Origin: an uncultured Planctomycetaceae bacterium
GTDB taxonomy: Bacteria; Planctomycetota; Planctomycetia; Planctomycetales; Planctomycetaceae
Length of the DNA stretch: 43,130 bases
Assembly: GCA_903896675.1 (NCBI GenBank)
Contig: CAITYU010000244.1
Span: 1-43,130 of the forward strand
Direction of reading: 5' to 3'
The position numbers and the translations under genes are program-made. The notes beneath the pieces are model-generated. The model did no database searches, had not been told where the DNA came from, and worked only from the letters and a program-made list of their open reading frames with translations. Positions 16,416 to 25,285 of the stretch are shown one piece after another. Numbering within the stretch: the first letter of the stretch is position 1; each line of letters begins with the position of its first letter.

Positions 16416-18503
16416 CTACTTTGCCGCATCTCGCAGTTTCTGCAGATCCTGTTCACTGCGGCCAGGATCAATGCCCAGCTCTGTTTCGCGGGCCAGCAGC
16501 GTCTGCAGTCTGGCCTGCAGGGCCGGTCGCAGCCCGGGATCTGCGGTGGCCACGTAGATTCCCACAACATGCACTTCATCCTGAATATGCACCTGATCAT
16601 CGGCAACTGTGCCCTGCACGTCGTGCGTTCCGCCGGCATCCACACGGAACAGCTCGGCACCCGCTGGCAGCCAGGCTGGACGCGGAAAGTTCCAGGTGCC
16701 GGAGCGTTTCTGAAAGCGAAACGTACTGGTTTTTTCATCTATGCCATACCCAACGTCGTGCACCACGAAGAGGCTGGCCTGGGGCGCACCGAGGACGCTG
16801 AGTTCCCAATCCGGCTGTTCGCCTGCCGGCCGTGTCTGATGGTGCAGTGCCGTGGACCGCAGCAGCAATTCGTCCAGCAGGCGAATTTCACGGTTTACCT
16901 CGGTGATGGGCTGGATCAGGTCGGGAAATTTCAGGAGGGATTTCAGGCTGAGATTGAACCAGTAGAGGGAGGTGATGCGGGCTGCGAGCGCGTGCCACGC
17001 CTGGGCTCGCAGTTCATCCGCCGTGGGTGATCCGCGTCGCGGGCTGAGAAACCCTCCCCACCCGTCATGCGCTCCCTGGGACCAATAGGCAATCGCGCGC
17101 GGACGATTCAGTTCGCGGAGGCTGCGAGTCATTTCACCCACCGTTTCCAGCGGCGCTCCCCAGCGGATCGATTTTCCGTTCCAGCGTTCATAACGGCTCC
17201 ACGCATCCGCTGCCGGGGCGATTACCCGATAGGCGTCATAGTGTGGATGGTCAGACAGCCCGGCATAGTACCGCCACGTGCGTTCCTCGCTGAGCGTAAC
17301 TGAGGTGTGCAGGCGACTGTCGCGGTAGGGAGCCAGCAGGCTGTGCACTTCCTGCGGCGGTACCGGCCGACCGCCGCCATACTGAGGTTCCCCGATGAAC
17401 TCCACGGCATGGATCGTTGGCAGCAGCTCGTCCCGGTCATACCGAGCCAGATCGCCCAGTCGATTGAAGCGTTTGAAGGGAGTCGCGTGGTACACCTGAG
17501 GGTCGTCTGTGTAGCCGGAGACTTCCTCAATCTGGCCGGCATTGATGTGCATCCGCGCCAGTGTTCTGCGGTACTCGTCGATTGTCAGTGCACTGCGACC
17601 ATTCACGTCACCCTGAATCCAGCCGCCACTGATATCAAAGCTTTCCGGGCGAATTTTCAGACTGCCCCACAGGGACTGCCGGGTACCATCGGCTGCCAGC
17701 AGCTGCACTTCGACGAGGCAGTTGCGTCGCGGCAGCGGCTGCACGGCGGCCGTAAAGCCCCCGGATGTCTGCAGCCCGGCTGTGCCTGTGAACATTCTGA
17801 GCTGATCTGCCGGCACTGACTGAGCGAGGGTAAAGATCCGCTGACTGCCTGCCTGTGGTGGCAGCCAGATGTTCAACGCGGACACCTGCAGTGATCCGCC
17901 GCTGGGGTCCTGGCGGCGGATGTGGACCACGACCTGATTGGCCGTCACCGCAGAATTCAGCAGTTGCCCGGCGTCATTGACAGCGAGGAAAGTGATGTCC
18001 TGCAGCCACATCTGCGGCTGCGTTAACTGAAAGGCGAGGGGTCTGCCGGCCGGCCCGGCCTGCAGCGTGTGGTCGGTCCCCACGCCCCATTGATCGGACC
18101 GTCCGTTGAAGTGCAGCACTGTCAGGGAGTCTGGCGGCAACTGCACCGATTCCTCTGCCCAGACCTGGGGTGTTTCATGCCATGCCCAGTCCTGCGACTG
18201 CAGCAGTTGTTCGGGGGAGCTGCCGTCAAATGTCCAGTTCTGATCACGGCGAATGGTGAACGGGGTGTCTGTCGAATTTCGCAGCACGATTTCGACGCGA
18301 GCACCCAGTTCAGGCGTGGCTGGTCTGCGCCAGCGCATGAGCGGAGAGATGATGTGCGGAGTAACGGTGATACCCGCAATCTCCTGAGCGGGCAGTCGGC
18401 TGGTGGGGACGCTGATCAGCAGAGCTGCACAGGCAAAACACAGCAGTCCGGGCAGGCCACCCGTGTGAAAGCCTGCAGTGGCGGTCGATCGAGACTGTTG
18501 CAT
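16416..18503 (-). CDS. Large secreted protein of unknown function
   Basis: This 695-residue protein starts at ATG 18503 behind AAGGAG (seven-base spacing). A signal peptide ends near R-L-P-A-Q-E. Residues about 45-290 look beta-rich, with V-E-I-V-L-R-N-S-T-D-T-P-F-like strands resembling immunoglobulin-like accessory domains. From about 290 the text (S-G-G-W-I-Q-G-D, a helix after D-E-Y-R-R-T-L-A-R-M-H-I-N-A-G, R-A-I-A-Y-W-S-Q-G-A-H-D-G-W, S-L-Y-W-F-N-L) suggests an alpha/beta barrel like a glycoside hydrolase, but I cannot name a family or assign catalytic residues. The final segment has an alpha-helical, charged end. It follows the DUF1501 gene by 24 bases on the same strand, so it probably belongs to that transcript and acts outside the cytoplasm on a polymer or at the cell surface (inference). 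Confidence 0.85.
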   Translation of the reverse strand: MQQSRSTATAGFHTGGLPGLLCFACAALLISVPTSRLPAQEIAGITVTPHIISPLMRWRRPATPELGARVEIVLRNSTDTPFTIRRDQNWTFDGSSPEQLLQSQDWAWHETPQVWAEESVQLPPDSLTVLHFNGRSDQWGVGTDHTLQAGPAGRPLAFQLTQPQMWLQDITFLAVNDAGQLLNSAVTANQVVVHIRRQDPSGGSLQVSALNIWLPPQAGSQRIFTLAQSVPADQLRMFTGTAGLQTSGGFTAAVQPLPRRNCLVEVQLLAADGTRQSLWGSLKIRPESFDISGGWIQGDVNGRSALTIDEYRRTLARMHINAGQIEEVSGYTDDPQVYHATPFKRFNRLGDLARYDRDELLPTIHAVEFIGEPQYGGGRPVPPQEVHSLLAPYRDSRLHTSVTLSEERTWRYYAGLSDHPHYDAYRVIAPAADAWSRYERWNGKSIRWGAPLETVGEMTRSLRELNRPRAIAYWSQGAHDGWGGFLSPRRGSPTADELRAQAWHALAARITSLYWFNLSLKSLLKFPDLIQPITEVNREIRLLDELLLRSTALHHQTRPAGEQPDWELSVLGAPQASLFVVHDVGYGIDEKTSTFRFQKRSGTWNFPRPAWLPAGAELFRVDAGGTHDVQGTVADDQVHIQDEVHVVGIYVATADPGLRPALQARLQTLLARETELGIDPGRSEQDLQKLRDAAK

Positions 18504-18527
18504 GGAATACTCCTTCAGACTGACCCT

Positions 18528-20030
18528 TCAGGCCAGCACTTCATGGATCACGCGGCCATCGTCAATTTCCAGCCGCTTTCGTCCGGGGAAATGCAGACGA
18601 CGGTTGTCGAGTCCCAGCAGGTGCAGAGTTGTGGCGTGCAGATCGGTGACATAGTGACCTGCTCCGAGTGCATGATAGCCAAGTTCATCTGTGGCACCAT
18701 GCACAAAGCCGCGCTTCAGACCGGCGCCGGCCATCCAGATGGTGAAGCCGTTGGGGTGGTGGTCCCTGCCGTCAACTCCGCCCGAACGCTGCTCAAGTCC
18801 CGGAGTTCTGCCGAATTCGGTGCAGAAGACAACGAGGGTACGATCGAGCAGTCCGCGTTGCCGCAGATCATGGATCAGTCCGGCTACCGGAAGGTCCACG
18901 GTGGCACACAGCCGCGTGTGATTGTCTCTGAGCTTCTGGTGTGAGTCCCAGACGCCGTAGGGTGATGGGAATACCTGCACGAATCGAACTCCCTGCTCCA
19001 CCAGGCGTCGTGCGGCCAGCAGTCGTTCACCGGCGATTTTTGTGTTGTCCTGGTCCAGTCCGTACAGTTGACGTGTCTGTTGAGTTTCGTGGGTGAAGTC
19101 GATGGCAGAGGGCACAGCCGCCTGCATGCGGAAGGCCAATTCATAAGCGCGAATGCGGGCCAGCAGTTTCTGGTCGGAAGGGTATTCGACGGCTGACAGT
19201 CGGTTCAGTCGACCGATCAGCTCGTACTCGCGCTGCTGCTGCTGCAGGGACTGTCCGGGCTGTCGTTTACCGAAGGGCAGGGGATTGGCGGGATCCAGCG
19301 CGATGGGAACTCCGGCGTACTGTGGTCCCAGATACAGCGAGTCGATGGAGAGTCGGGTGTCTGAGCGGGTGGGGCCACCGAGCACCACGAATTTCGGGAG
19401 GTTTTCATTGAGCGTACCGAGTCCGTAGTGGGCCCACGCGCCAATGCTGGGCTGCTGTTCATCCAGCCGATGGCGGCCGGTGTGGATTTGATTTTCGGCC
19501 GCGTGATCATTGTCCGTGGTCCACATGTTTCGCACGAAGCAGAGTTCGTCGACCTGCTCAGCCAGATGCGGCCACCAGTCCGTCATTTCTATGCCGCTGT
19601 CACCGCGGGGTTTCCAGCCGACCTGCATCGGATAAATCACGGGGTACACATCCCGCACGTTGATTTCTTCGGCTGCCACCGAACGAAACCGCTTTCTGTG
19701 CAGGGGTGAGTTGACCGGGTTTTCAAACGGCGTTTTGTCGAACGTCAGGCCGGCGTATTTATTGAGTGCCGGTTTTGGATCAAACGTTTCGACATGGCTG
19801 TAACCGCCGGAAAGAAAGATCCAGATGACGCTGTCGGCGCGGGCGGTGTGGTGTGGCTGACCATCCGGCGGGTGCGTGGTGTCTGCAGCGACAGCAGGTG
19901 AAAGGTTATCGGCAGCAATACCATCGTCTGCCAGCAGCGCACCGAGAGCCAGTCCGGTAAACCCCATACCCAGATCCGACAGCATGGTGCGGCGGGAGCA
20001 GCAGGCAGAGTTCTGAGGCACAGCAGGCAT
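18528..20030 (-). CDS. DUF1501 family protein with Tat-type signal
   Basis: This 500-residue protein is started at ATG 20030, where the N-terminal C-S-R-R-T-M-L-S-D-L-G followed by a hydrophobic stretch reads as a twin-arginine signal; the frame is open to 20102. V-I-W-I-F-L-S-G-G-Y-S-H-V-E-T-F-D-P-K-P, R-H-R-L-D-E-Q-Q-P-S-I-G-A-W and T-E-F-G-R-T-P-G-L-E are DUF1501 marks; the family has an alkaline-phosphatase/sulfatase-like fold. G-R-D-H-H-P-N-G-F-T near the end holds paired His residues that may bind metal. The biochemical role is unknown. In planctomycetes these genes usually sit next to a DUF1549/DUF1553 cytochrome, as here (25-base gap), and the two are thought to act together at the cell surface. 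Confidence 0.92.
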   Translation of the reverse strand: MPAVPQNSACCSRRTMLSDLGMGFTGLALGALLADDGIAADNLSPAVAADTTHPPDGQPHHTARADSVIWIFLSGGYSHVETFDPKPALNKYAGLTFDKTPFENPVNSPLHRKRFRSVAAEEINVRDVYPVIYPMQVGWKPRGDSGIEMTDWWPHLAEQVDELCFVRNMWTTDNDHAAENQIHTGRHRLDEQQPSIGAWAHYGLGTLNENLPKFVVLGGPTRSDTRLSIDSLYLGPQYAGVPIALDPANPLPFGKRQPGQSLQQQQREYELIGRLNRLSAVEYPSDQKLLARIRAYELAFRMQAAVPSAIDFTHETQQTRQLYGLDQDNTKIAGERLLAARRLVEQGVRFVQVFPSPYGVWDSHQKLRDNHTRLCATVDLPVAGLIHDLRQRGLLDRTLVVFCTEFGRTPGLEQRSGGVDGRDHHPNGFTIWMAGAGLKRGFVHGATDELGYHALGAGHYVTDLHATTLHLLGLDNRRLHFPGRKRLEIDDGRVIHEVLA

Positions 20031-20055
20031 GGTCAGTCCGTCTGTTTGTGGCGGG

Positions 20056-23000
20056 TCAGTGCACGGTAATGAAATCATGATGATTGAGCAGGGCTCTGAC
20101 AAGACTGTGTCGTGCGACTTCCGGCGGATCCTGCTGCAGAAATTCGCGACAAACCTGCAGCTCGGGAGCGGTGGGAGTGCGGGACAGGATGATCAGGAAG
20201 GCGTGGTGAATGAAGGTGTCGGGGTCGTGCGGTGCAGCGGAAGAGGAGGCTGCCGTGGTGTCGGCGGCTGCCGTGACCCTGGCAGCGACAGCGGCACTGA
20301 CCGAGTGCACGAGGTCGCTGTTGGTCAGAGCGAGTGCCTGCTGGGGCACGATACTGCTGGTGCGGCGGTAGCAGTCGAGCGGGTCAGGGGCGTCGAAGAG
20401 TTCACCGAGGGGACTGCGGCCACCCTGTTCCGGGTAGACGGCGTAGTACAGACTGCGACGAAATGTGGTGAGGGCTTCGGTGTTCTCCAGCTCCTGACCT
20501 CCGCTGGTGGGATCCAGTTTGCCGGCGATGTACAGCAGGCTGTCGCGCACAACTTCAGCTTCCATGCGACCGGGATTCATGCGCCACAGCAGGCGATTTT
20601 CGGGGTCACTGCTGCCGGCGGCCGCCAGTTGCTGTGGATTGCTGGTGGCACTGGCACGCTGCCAGGTCTGGCTGTTCAGAATCAGTCGATGCAGATGTTT
20701 GAGGCTCCAGCCGGATTCCATCAGCTCGACGGCCAGCCAGTCGAGTAATTCGGGATGTGTTGGGTTGGCTCCGTTGCGTCCGAAGTCGGTGACGGTGGAA
20801 ACGAGGGGTGTGTGGAAGTGATGCAGCCAGACATAATTCACGGCGACTCGGGCTGTGAGTGGGTTCTGTCGGTCTGTCATCCATTCGGCGAGGGCTTTGC
20901 GGCGACCGGTGCTGTGTCGAGGATATTCGGGGCCAAGTGGTGGCAGAACAGGGTTGGCAGTGGCGGCGATTTCGGCGGCGCGTGCCTGTTCGGCGGCTGT
21001 TCGGGTGGTGGCGAGTGTGGCTGTGGCTGCATCGATCTGTTTGTCGCGGTCCTTGTTTTCGGGTGGCAGCGCCCGGGCTGTGGCAAGCGACAATTCGGCG
21101 GCCAGAAGTTCCGCTGCAGCGGACAGCCGGTCAGCCTGCAGCCGCAGCGCAGCGGCGGTCGCGGTGAGCTGCGGCGGGTTATCGAGGCTGTTGGTTGCGG
21201 TCAGTCGTGCAGTTTCGGCCACGACGTGTGCTTCCCACGCTGCGATGCGGGCAGTGGCTGCTGCCAGCTTTGCTGTGGCGGTGCGGTGTGGCAGTCGCTG
21301 CAGGTCCATGGCGGACTGAGCGGCGAGCAACTGCTGCCATGCGGGCATCAGAGCCGGATTTGCGGCGGTGGCCGAGACCGTTGAGAATCCGCCGGCTTCG
21401 GAGAAGGCTGAGGCCTCCCAGTCCGCGATGCCGACGGCGTCGGCGCCGGCAGAGAAGGCAGGGGCTTCGAAGTCGCAGGAAAAAAGTGTGTTGCCGTCGG
21501 GGGCCAGAATGGTGAGGTCATCGAGCAGTGCTTCGCTGCCTTTGCGGGCGTCGACGCTGATGGCCTGGTGCGGTTGTGTGGCCGGGTTCCAGCCACTGAG
21601 TGCGATGGGGAGCTGGTCGACCAGTCTGGTTTGGTCGGGGAGCGTGTGGATGGTGAGCAGGCAGCGATCTGCGGCGGGATCGAAGGTCAGTTGAACTTCG
21701 AAGCGTCGTTGCCCGCCGTCGAAGTCGAAGCGTGCGGCTTCGGAGTCTGTGACGGATCCGGGGGCCCATGTGATGATGCGGTTGCTGTCGAATGCGATGT
21801 AGCTGGCGGTAAGACCCTTGATGACATCTTTGGCCAGCTGGAAATTGACGTGTGCGTTCTGCAGCAGGTGCAGTTGGAACCTGAGGGTGGTACCCTGAGT
21901 TATGGCGGGGAGCCGGGGCAAGCGATGCTGCACGACGCGGCGTCCGCTGCTGGCTGTCAGGTGCAGTGACTGCAATCCGGAGAGTGCTCCGGGAACTCCG
22001 CTGTCCCGTGCCGTCGCGGCGGCCGTATTGAAGGCGGCTGTGGCCACTTCGAGGGCCGAGCGACTGGCGGGATCGGTGGCAGCATCGGGTGTGTTTGCGA
22101 GGTGTTCGCGAGCTGACTGTTCGGCCTGCTGCAGTTCATCGCGTCTGGACGCAATCATTTCGGGTCGCAGTGCCGGATAGAAGGCGGCGAGTGGAAGTGA
22201 AATGGTCTGGGGTGTGAATCGGCCACTGCGATTGAGGAAGGCTGGCAGTCCGGGTGCGAGTGGGCCACGTTCGGTCTGACGATTGCGTTCATCGCCGCCG
22301 GTGTAGAACCACGTGGGAGCAGCGGGGTGTTTGTCGAAGACGCGGACCATGCCCAGTCGCTGAATGGTGCGAAGCTTGCCGTAGTCGTAGTCCTGAAACG
22401 GCCCGGGGTCTGGCTGTCGAGGCAATTGATCCTGGCGGATGTAGATGGGCTCAAAGAAGGCTCGCAGGCGGAAGTAATCTGTCTGAGCGATGGGGTCGTA
22501 TTTGTGGTCGTGGCAGTGAGCGCAGTTGAAGGTGAGGCCGAGAAATGCTTTGCCGGTGTGTTCGACGATACTGCGCATCCAGTCATTGGGATTGAGAGCG
22601 TACCAGTTGCGAATGAGGTAGCCGGTTGCGGCAGCGGCCTGATCATCACCTGGGCGAATTTCGTCAGCGGCCAGCATTTCATGCAGCAGGCGGTCGTAAC
22701 CGTGGTCGGCATTGAGCGAGTTGACGATCCAGTCGCGCCAGCGCCAGATCTGTGGAGCACTGTTCCAGACGTCGGGGACGTGGCGACGGCCATACCAGTC
22801 GGCGTAGCGCCAGACATCCATCCAGTGTCGGGCCCAGCGTTCCCCGTAGCGAGGATCAGCGAGCAGTCGATCGACGGCGCGGGAGAAGGCCTTGGGGTCG
22901 GGATCATTCAGGAAGGCGGACAATTCGGCGGGTGTGGGAGGCAGACCGATGAGATCAAGCGAGGCGCGGCGCAGGAGGGTCTGTTTGTCGGCGGCTGGCA

Positions 23001-23607
23001 ATGGGGTGACACCGGCAGCGACCAGCCTTGCGGTGATGAAGGAGTCAATGGCGGCGGACCCGAGGTGCGGTGCGTTTTTGTGGGCAGCGGTAGCGAAGTC
23101 CGGGAGGGGCGTCTGTGTGGGGGGCTGAAAGGCCCAGTGTGCGAGGGGATCGGCTTCGGGGGTGTCGTGGTCGGTGGGTTTGGCACCGGCGTTGATCCAT
23201 GATGCCAGCAGTTGCAGTTGTGCGGGTTCGAGTGGACGGCCTTCGGGGGGCATGCGGGTGCTGGCGTCGGGGCTGCTGGTGCGCTGGAGCAGATGGCTGT
23301 CGGTGGCATTTCCGGGGGTGATAGCTGGTCCGCTGGAGCCACCGGTGTGCATGGCAGCGACGGTGTCGAGTCGCAGTCCAGCTTCCTGTTTCAGGCTGCC
23401 GTGGCACGCGAAGCAGCGTTCTCTGAGCAGGGCTTTGACGGCGGGGTAGGGATTGGCGGTGGTCTCAGTGGCCGGGGGGATGGCGTCTGAGGTCTGAGCG
23501 GAGGCGGTGGTGGTGTGGGCAATGGTCAGCAGCAGGAGGCAGAGCAGCAGTGGGAGTGTTGGTGCGGGAGGCTGGCAGGTGTGCCGCAGGCGTGAAGCAG
23601 GGATCAT
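20056..23607 (-). CDS. PSCyt1 / DUF1549 / DUF1553 planctomycete cytochrome protein
   Basis: An 1183-residue exported protein. A signal peptide ends near A-S-A-Q. The PSCyt1 haem domain has C65-F-A-C-H69 followed by G-S-L-K-Q-E-A-G-L-R-L-D and R-M-P-P-E-G. DUF1549 begins about residue 185 (I-D-S-F-I-T-A-R-L; R-R-A-S-L-D-L-I-G-L-P-P-T-P) and includes a second C-A-H-C-H site at 362-366. A beta-rich insert of jelly-roll character lies at about 560-720, followed by an Ala-rich helical, probably coiled-coil stretch (about 770-890). DUF1553 ends the protein (R-K-A-L-A-E-W-M-T-D-R-Q-N-P-L-T-A-R-V-A-V-N; W-R-M-N-P-G-R-M-E-A-E). The function is unknown; the architecture implies electron transfer outside the cytoplasm. 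It is first in a minus-strand run with the DUF1501 and secreted-protein genes, with gaps of 25 and 24 bases, and is clearly an operon. Confidence 0.93.
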   Translation of the reverse strand: MIPASRLRHTCQPPAPTLPLLLCLLLLTIAHTTTASAQTSDAIPPATETTANPYPAVKALLRERCFACHGSLKQEAGLRLDTVAAMHTGGSSGPAITPGNATDSHLLQRTSSPDASTRMPPEGRPLEPAQLQLLASWINAGAKPTDHDTPEADPLAHWAFQPPTQTPLPDFATAAHKNAPHLGSAAIDSFITARLVAAGVTPLPAADKQTLLRRASLDLIGLPPTPAELSAFLNDPDPKAFSRAVDRLLADPRYGERWARHWMDVWRYADWYGRRHVPDVWNSAPQIWRWRDWIVNSLNADHGYDRLLHEMLAADEIRPGDDQAAAATGYLIRNWYALNPNDWMRSIVEHTGKAFLGLTFNCAHCHDHKYDPIAQTDYFRLRAFFEPIYIRQDQLPRQPDPGPFQDYDYGKLRTIQRLGMVRVFDKHPAAPTWFYTGGDERNRQTERGPLAPGLPAFLNRSGRFTPQTISLPLAAFYPALRPEMIASRRDELQQAEQSAREHLANTPDAATDPASRSALEVATAAFNTAAATARDSGVPGALSGLQSLHLTASSGRRVVQHRLPRLPAITQGTTLRFQLHLLQNAHVNFQLAKDVIKGLTASYIAFDSNRIITWAPGSVTDSEAARFDFDGGQRRFEVQLTFDPAADRCLLTIHTLPDQTRLVDQLPIALSGWNPATQPHQAISVDARKGSEALLDDLTILAPDGNTLFSCDFEAPAFSAGADAVGIADWEASAFSEAGGFSTVSATAANPALMPAWQQLLAAQSAMDLQRLPHRTATAKLAAATARIAAWEAHVVAETARLTATNSLDNPPQLTATAAALRLQADRLSAAAELLAAELSLATARALPPENKDRDKQIDAATATLATTRTAAEQARAAEIAATANPVLPPLGPEYPRHSTGRRKALAEWMTDRQNPLTARVAVNYVWLHHFHTPLVSTVTDFGRNGANPTHPELLDWLAVELMESGWSLKHLHRLILNSQTWQRASATSNPQQLAAAGSSDPENRLLWRMNPGRMEAEVVRDSLLYIAGKLDPTSGGQELENTEALTTFRRSLYYAVYPEQGGRSPLGELFDAPDPLDCYRRTSSIVPQQALALTNSDLVHSVSAAVAARVTAAADTTAASSSAAPHDPDTFIHHAFLIILSRTPTAPELQVCREFLQQDPPEVARHSLVRALLNHHDFITVH

Positions 23608-23764
23608 GCGAGCGTTCCCGGGCTGGTGGGCTGTTTGGTCGGTGGTTGGGTTAGCAGGATCGGGTGAGTTGATCAGGGGCGGCTGGGAGCGGGTGATGTG
23701 TGTCAGACGGGTGAAAGGTTAGCACAGAGTTTATTCGGACGCGAGGGGCTGAGGTGGGGCGGGA

Positions 23765-24916
23765 TCAGCCTGTTTCCTGCTGCAGGGTCTCTGCGGTGGC
23801 GAGGCCGCAGACGGAGATTTTTTCATCAAGCTGTGTCTGGACGGTTCCGGGGCAGATGATCCAGAGGTGGTCAAGCTGCAGGTCTGCGAGTGCGATGCGC
23901 ATGGAGCGGGTGGTGCGGGGTGATTCGTTGTATTTGAATTCGAAGCCGAGGCGGCGACCGTTGTGCTGAAGGAACAGGTCGAGTTCGGCTCCGGATTGAG
24001 TGGCGTAGAACCACGCGTCGGTGGGACGCAGCAACTGCAGGATCTGCTCGAGTGCAAAACCTTCCCACGATGCTCCGACTGCGGGGTGTCCCAGCAGTTG
24101 CTGCATGGTGGACAGTCCGAGGAGGTGATGCAGCAGTCCGGAATCGCGGAGGTAGATTTTGGGTGATTTGACGAGGCGTTTGCCGAGGTTCTGGAACCAG
24201 GGCTGCAGTTGTCGGACCATGAAGGTGAGGCTGAGTTCATCGAGCCAGTTGCGGACAGTTTTGTCGGACAGGGCCATGGAGCGAGCGAGTTCCGAGGCGT
24301 TCCAGATTTGTCCGTGTCGATGTGCCAGCATGGTCCAGAAGCGTCGCATGGCTGTGGCATTGATGCGCAGTCCGAGCTGCGGCAGGTCACGTTCGAGGAA
24401 TGTGCGGACGAAGGATTCGCGCCAGGCGGAGCTGTCGGAGTCGTTATCGGCGAGGAATGAGCGGGGGAAGCCACCACGCAGCCAGAGTTTTTCGAGTGCT
24501 GCGGAGCCGATTTCGGACAAATTGAACCCATGCAGATCGACGAACTGGATGCGGCCGGCGAGGGATTCGGAGGAGTGTCGGATGAGTTGTGGTGAGGCGC
24601 TGCCGAGGATCAGGAACTGGACATCCGGGCGAGCGCGATCGGCGAGTACGCGGAGGATGGGGAACAGGTCTGGTCTGAGCTGGATTTCGTCGAGGATGAT
24701 GAGTCCTGAGAGGCGACTGAGGGTGAGTTCGGGATTGGTGAGTCTGAGCAGGTCGGCGGGGGATTCGAGGTCGAAGACGTGGGACTGGGGGAAGAAGCGG
24801 GCGATTTCGTGTGCGAGTGTGGATTTTCCGGTTTGTCGAGGCCCGAGGAGTCCGCAGATGGGTGATCTGCGGAGTGTCTGTCGGAGTTGTTCGAAATAGA
24901 AGGGGCGAAAAATCAT
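23765..24916 (-). CDS. AAA+ ATPase with DUF4143 domain
   Basis: This 383-residue protein starts at ATG 24916 (M-I-F-R-P-F-Y); an in-frame ATG at 24988 would run through the upstream repeat and is rejected. Walker A is G-P-R-Q-T-G-K-S-T (25-33), Walker B L-I-I-L-D-E-I-Q (73-80), and sensor 1 is L-I-L-G-S-A-S. A winged-helix-like segment follows (N-A-S-E-L-A-R-S-M-A-L-S-D-K-T-V). The DUF4143 end has L-R-D-S-G-L-L-H-H-L-L-G, G-A-S-W-E-G-F-A-L-E and a nuclease-like pair: G-A-E-L-D-L-F-L and G-F-E-F-K-Y-N, as in the PD-(D/E)xK fold. The family is widespread, scattered and of unknown role; toxin-antitoxin, selfish or regulatory functions have been suggested. It stands alone, with an operator-like repeat pair before it. 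Confidence 0.93.
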   Translation of the reverse strand: MIFRPFYFEQLRQTLRRSPICGLLGPRQTGKSTLAHEIARFFPQSHVFDLESPADLLRLTNPELTLSRLSGLIILDEIQLRPDLFPILRVLADRARPDVQFLILGSASPQLIRHSSESLAGRIQFVDLHGFNLSEIGSAALEKLWLRGGFPRSFLADNDSDSSAWRESFVRTFLERDLPQLGLRINATAMRRFWTMLAHRHGQIWNASELARSMALSDKTVRNWLDELSLTFMVRQLQPWFQNLGKRLVKSPKIYLRDSGLLHHLLGLSTMQQLLGHPAVGASWEGFALEQILQLLRPTDAWFYATQSGAELDLFLQHNGRRLGFEFKYNESPRTTRSMRIALADLQLDHLWIICPGTVQTQLDEKISVCGLATAETLQQETG

Positions 24917-24923
24917 GCCTGTA

Positions 24924-24959
24924 TTTTCGGAGTAGACACTCGGAAATGCAAGGAAAAAA
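24924..24959 (-). repeat. Operator-like direct repeat, copy 1 (next to DUF4143 start)
   Basis: A 36-base element eight bases upstream of the DUF4143 ATG. On the gene strand it contains two TCCGA half-sites separated by eight bases (TCCGA-N8-TCCGA) preceded by TTTTTTCCTTGCAT. About 28 of 36 bases match copy 2 at 25029-25064. Position over the ribosome site or promoter suggests autoregulation. Confidence 0.75.
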
Positions 24960-25028
24960 ATTTGAGATGGGGCGGGGAACTGGGACATGTGGGGAGTTTT
25001 TTGGCGATTTTTTGATGTTATGCTTGTT

Positions 25029-25064
25029 TATTCGGAGTAGTGGTTCGGATATGCGAGGAAAAAG
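25029..25064 (-). repeat. Operator-like direct repeat, copy 2
   Basis: The second copy of the element, beginning 105 bases farther from the gene than copy 1 and in the same orientation. It keeps TCCGA-N8-TCCGA and the TTTTTCCTCGCAT flank, while the eight bases between half-sites differ at the four most distal positions. Conserved half-sites with a variable centre are what a bound dimer would leave. Confidence 0.75.
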
Positions 25065-25285
25065 GTCCGTCCAGTTCTTGGGGGGATGGGGGATGGGAAC
25101 GCTTTTTTTGGGTGTGCGTGTTGGGGGGGGGCGCTGAGGGCGTGGGGAACCGTGGTTGGGGATGATGAGATTTCCGGGTGGTTGGTTTGTGGTTGTTCGA
25201 TTGGTGGCGGTGGGTATCATGTGGGGTTGGGTGTGGGGCGTGGTGGTGGGTGTTGGTGGTGTTGAGTGGGGGGAGGGATTGCTTT

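Larger units (their letters stand above)
24917..25285. other. Divergent spacer between DUF4143 gene and TPR gene
   Basis: These 369 bases hold the two direct repeats and then, from about 25070, a very G/T-rich stretch (runs such as TTGGGGGG and GGGGGGGGCG) leading to the TPR gene. An open frame on the plus strand crosses it from 25178, but its translation is low-complexity Trp/Gly/Val and I regard it as noncoding up to 25286. No RNA gene was recognised. Confidence 0.6.

Noticed and set aside
24921-24988. Earlier ATG (24988) for the DUF4143 protein
   Set aside because: It would place the conserved repeat inside the coding region and add 24 residues with no family similarity.
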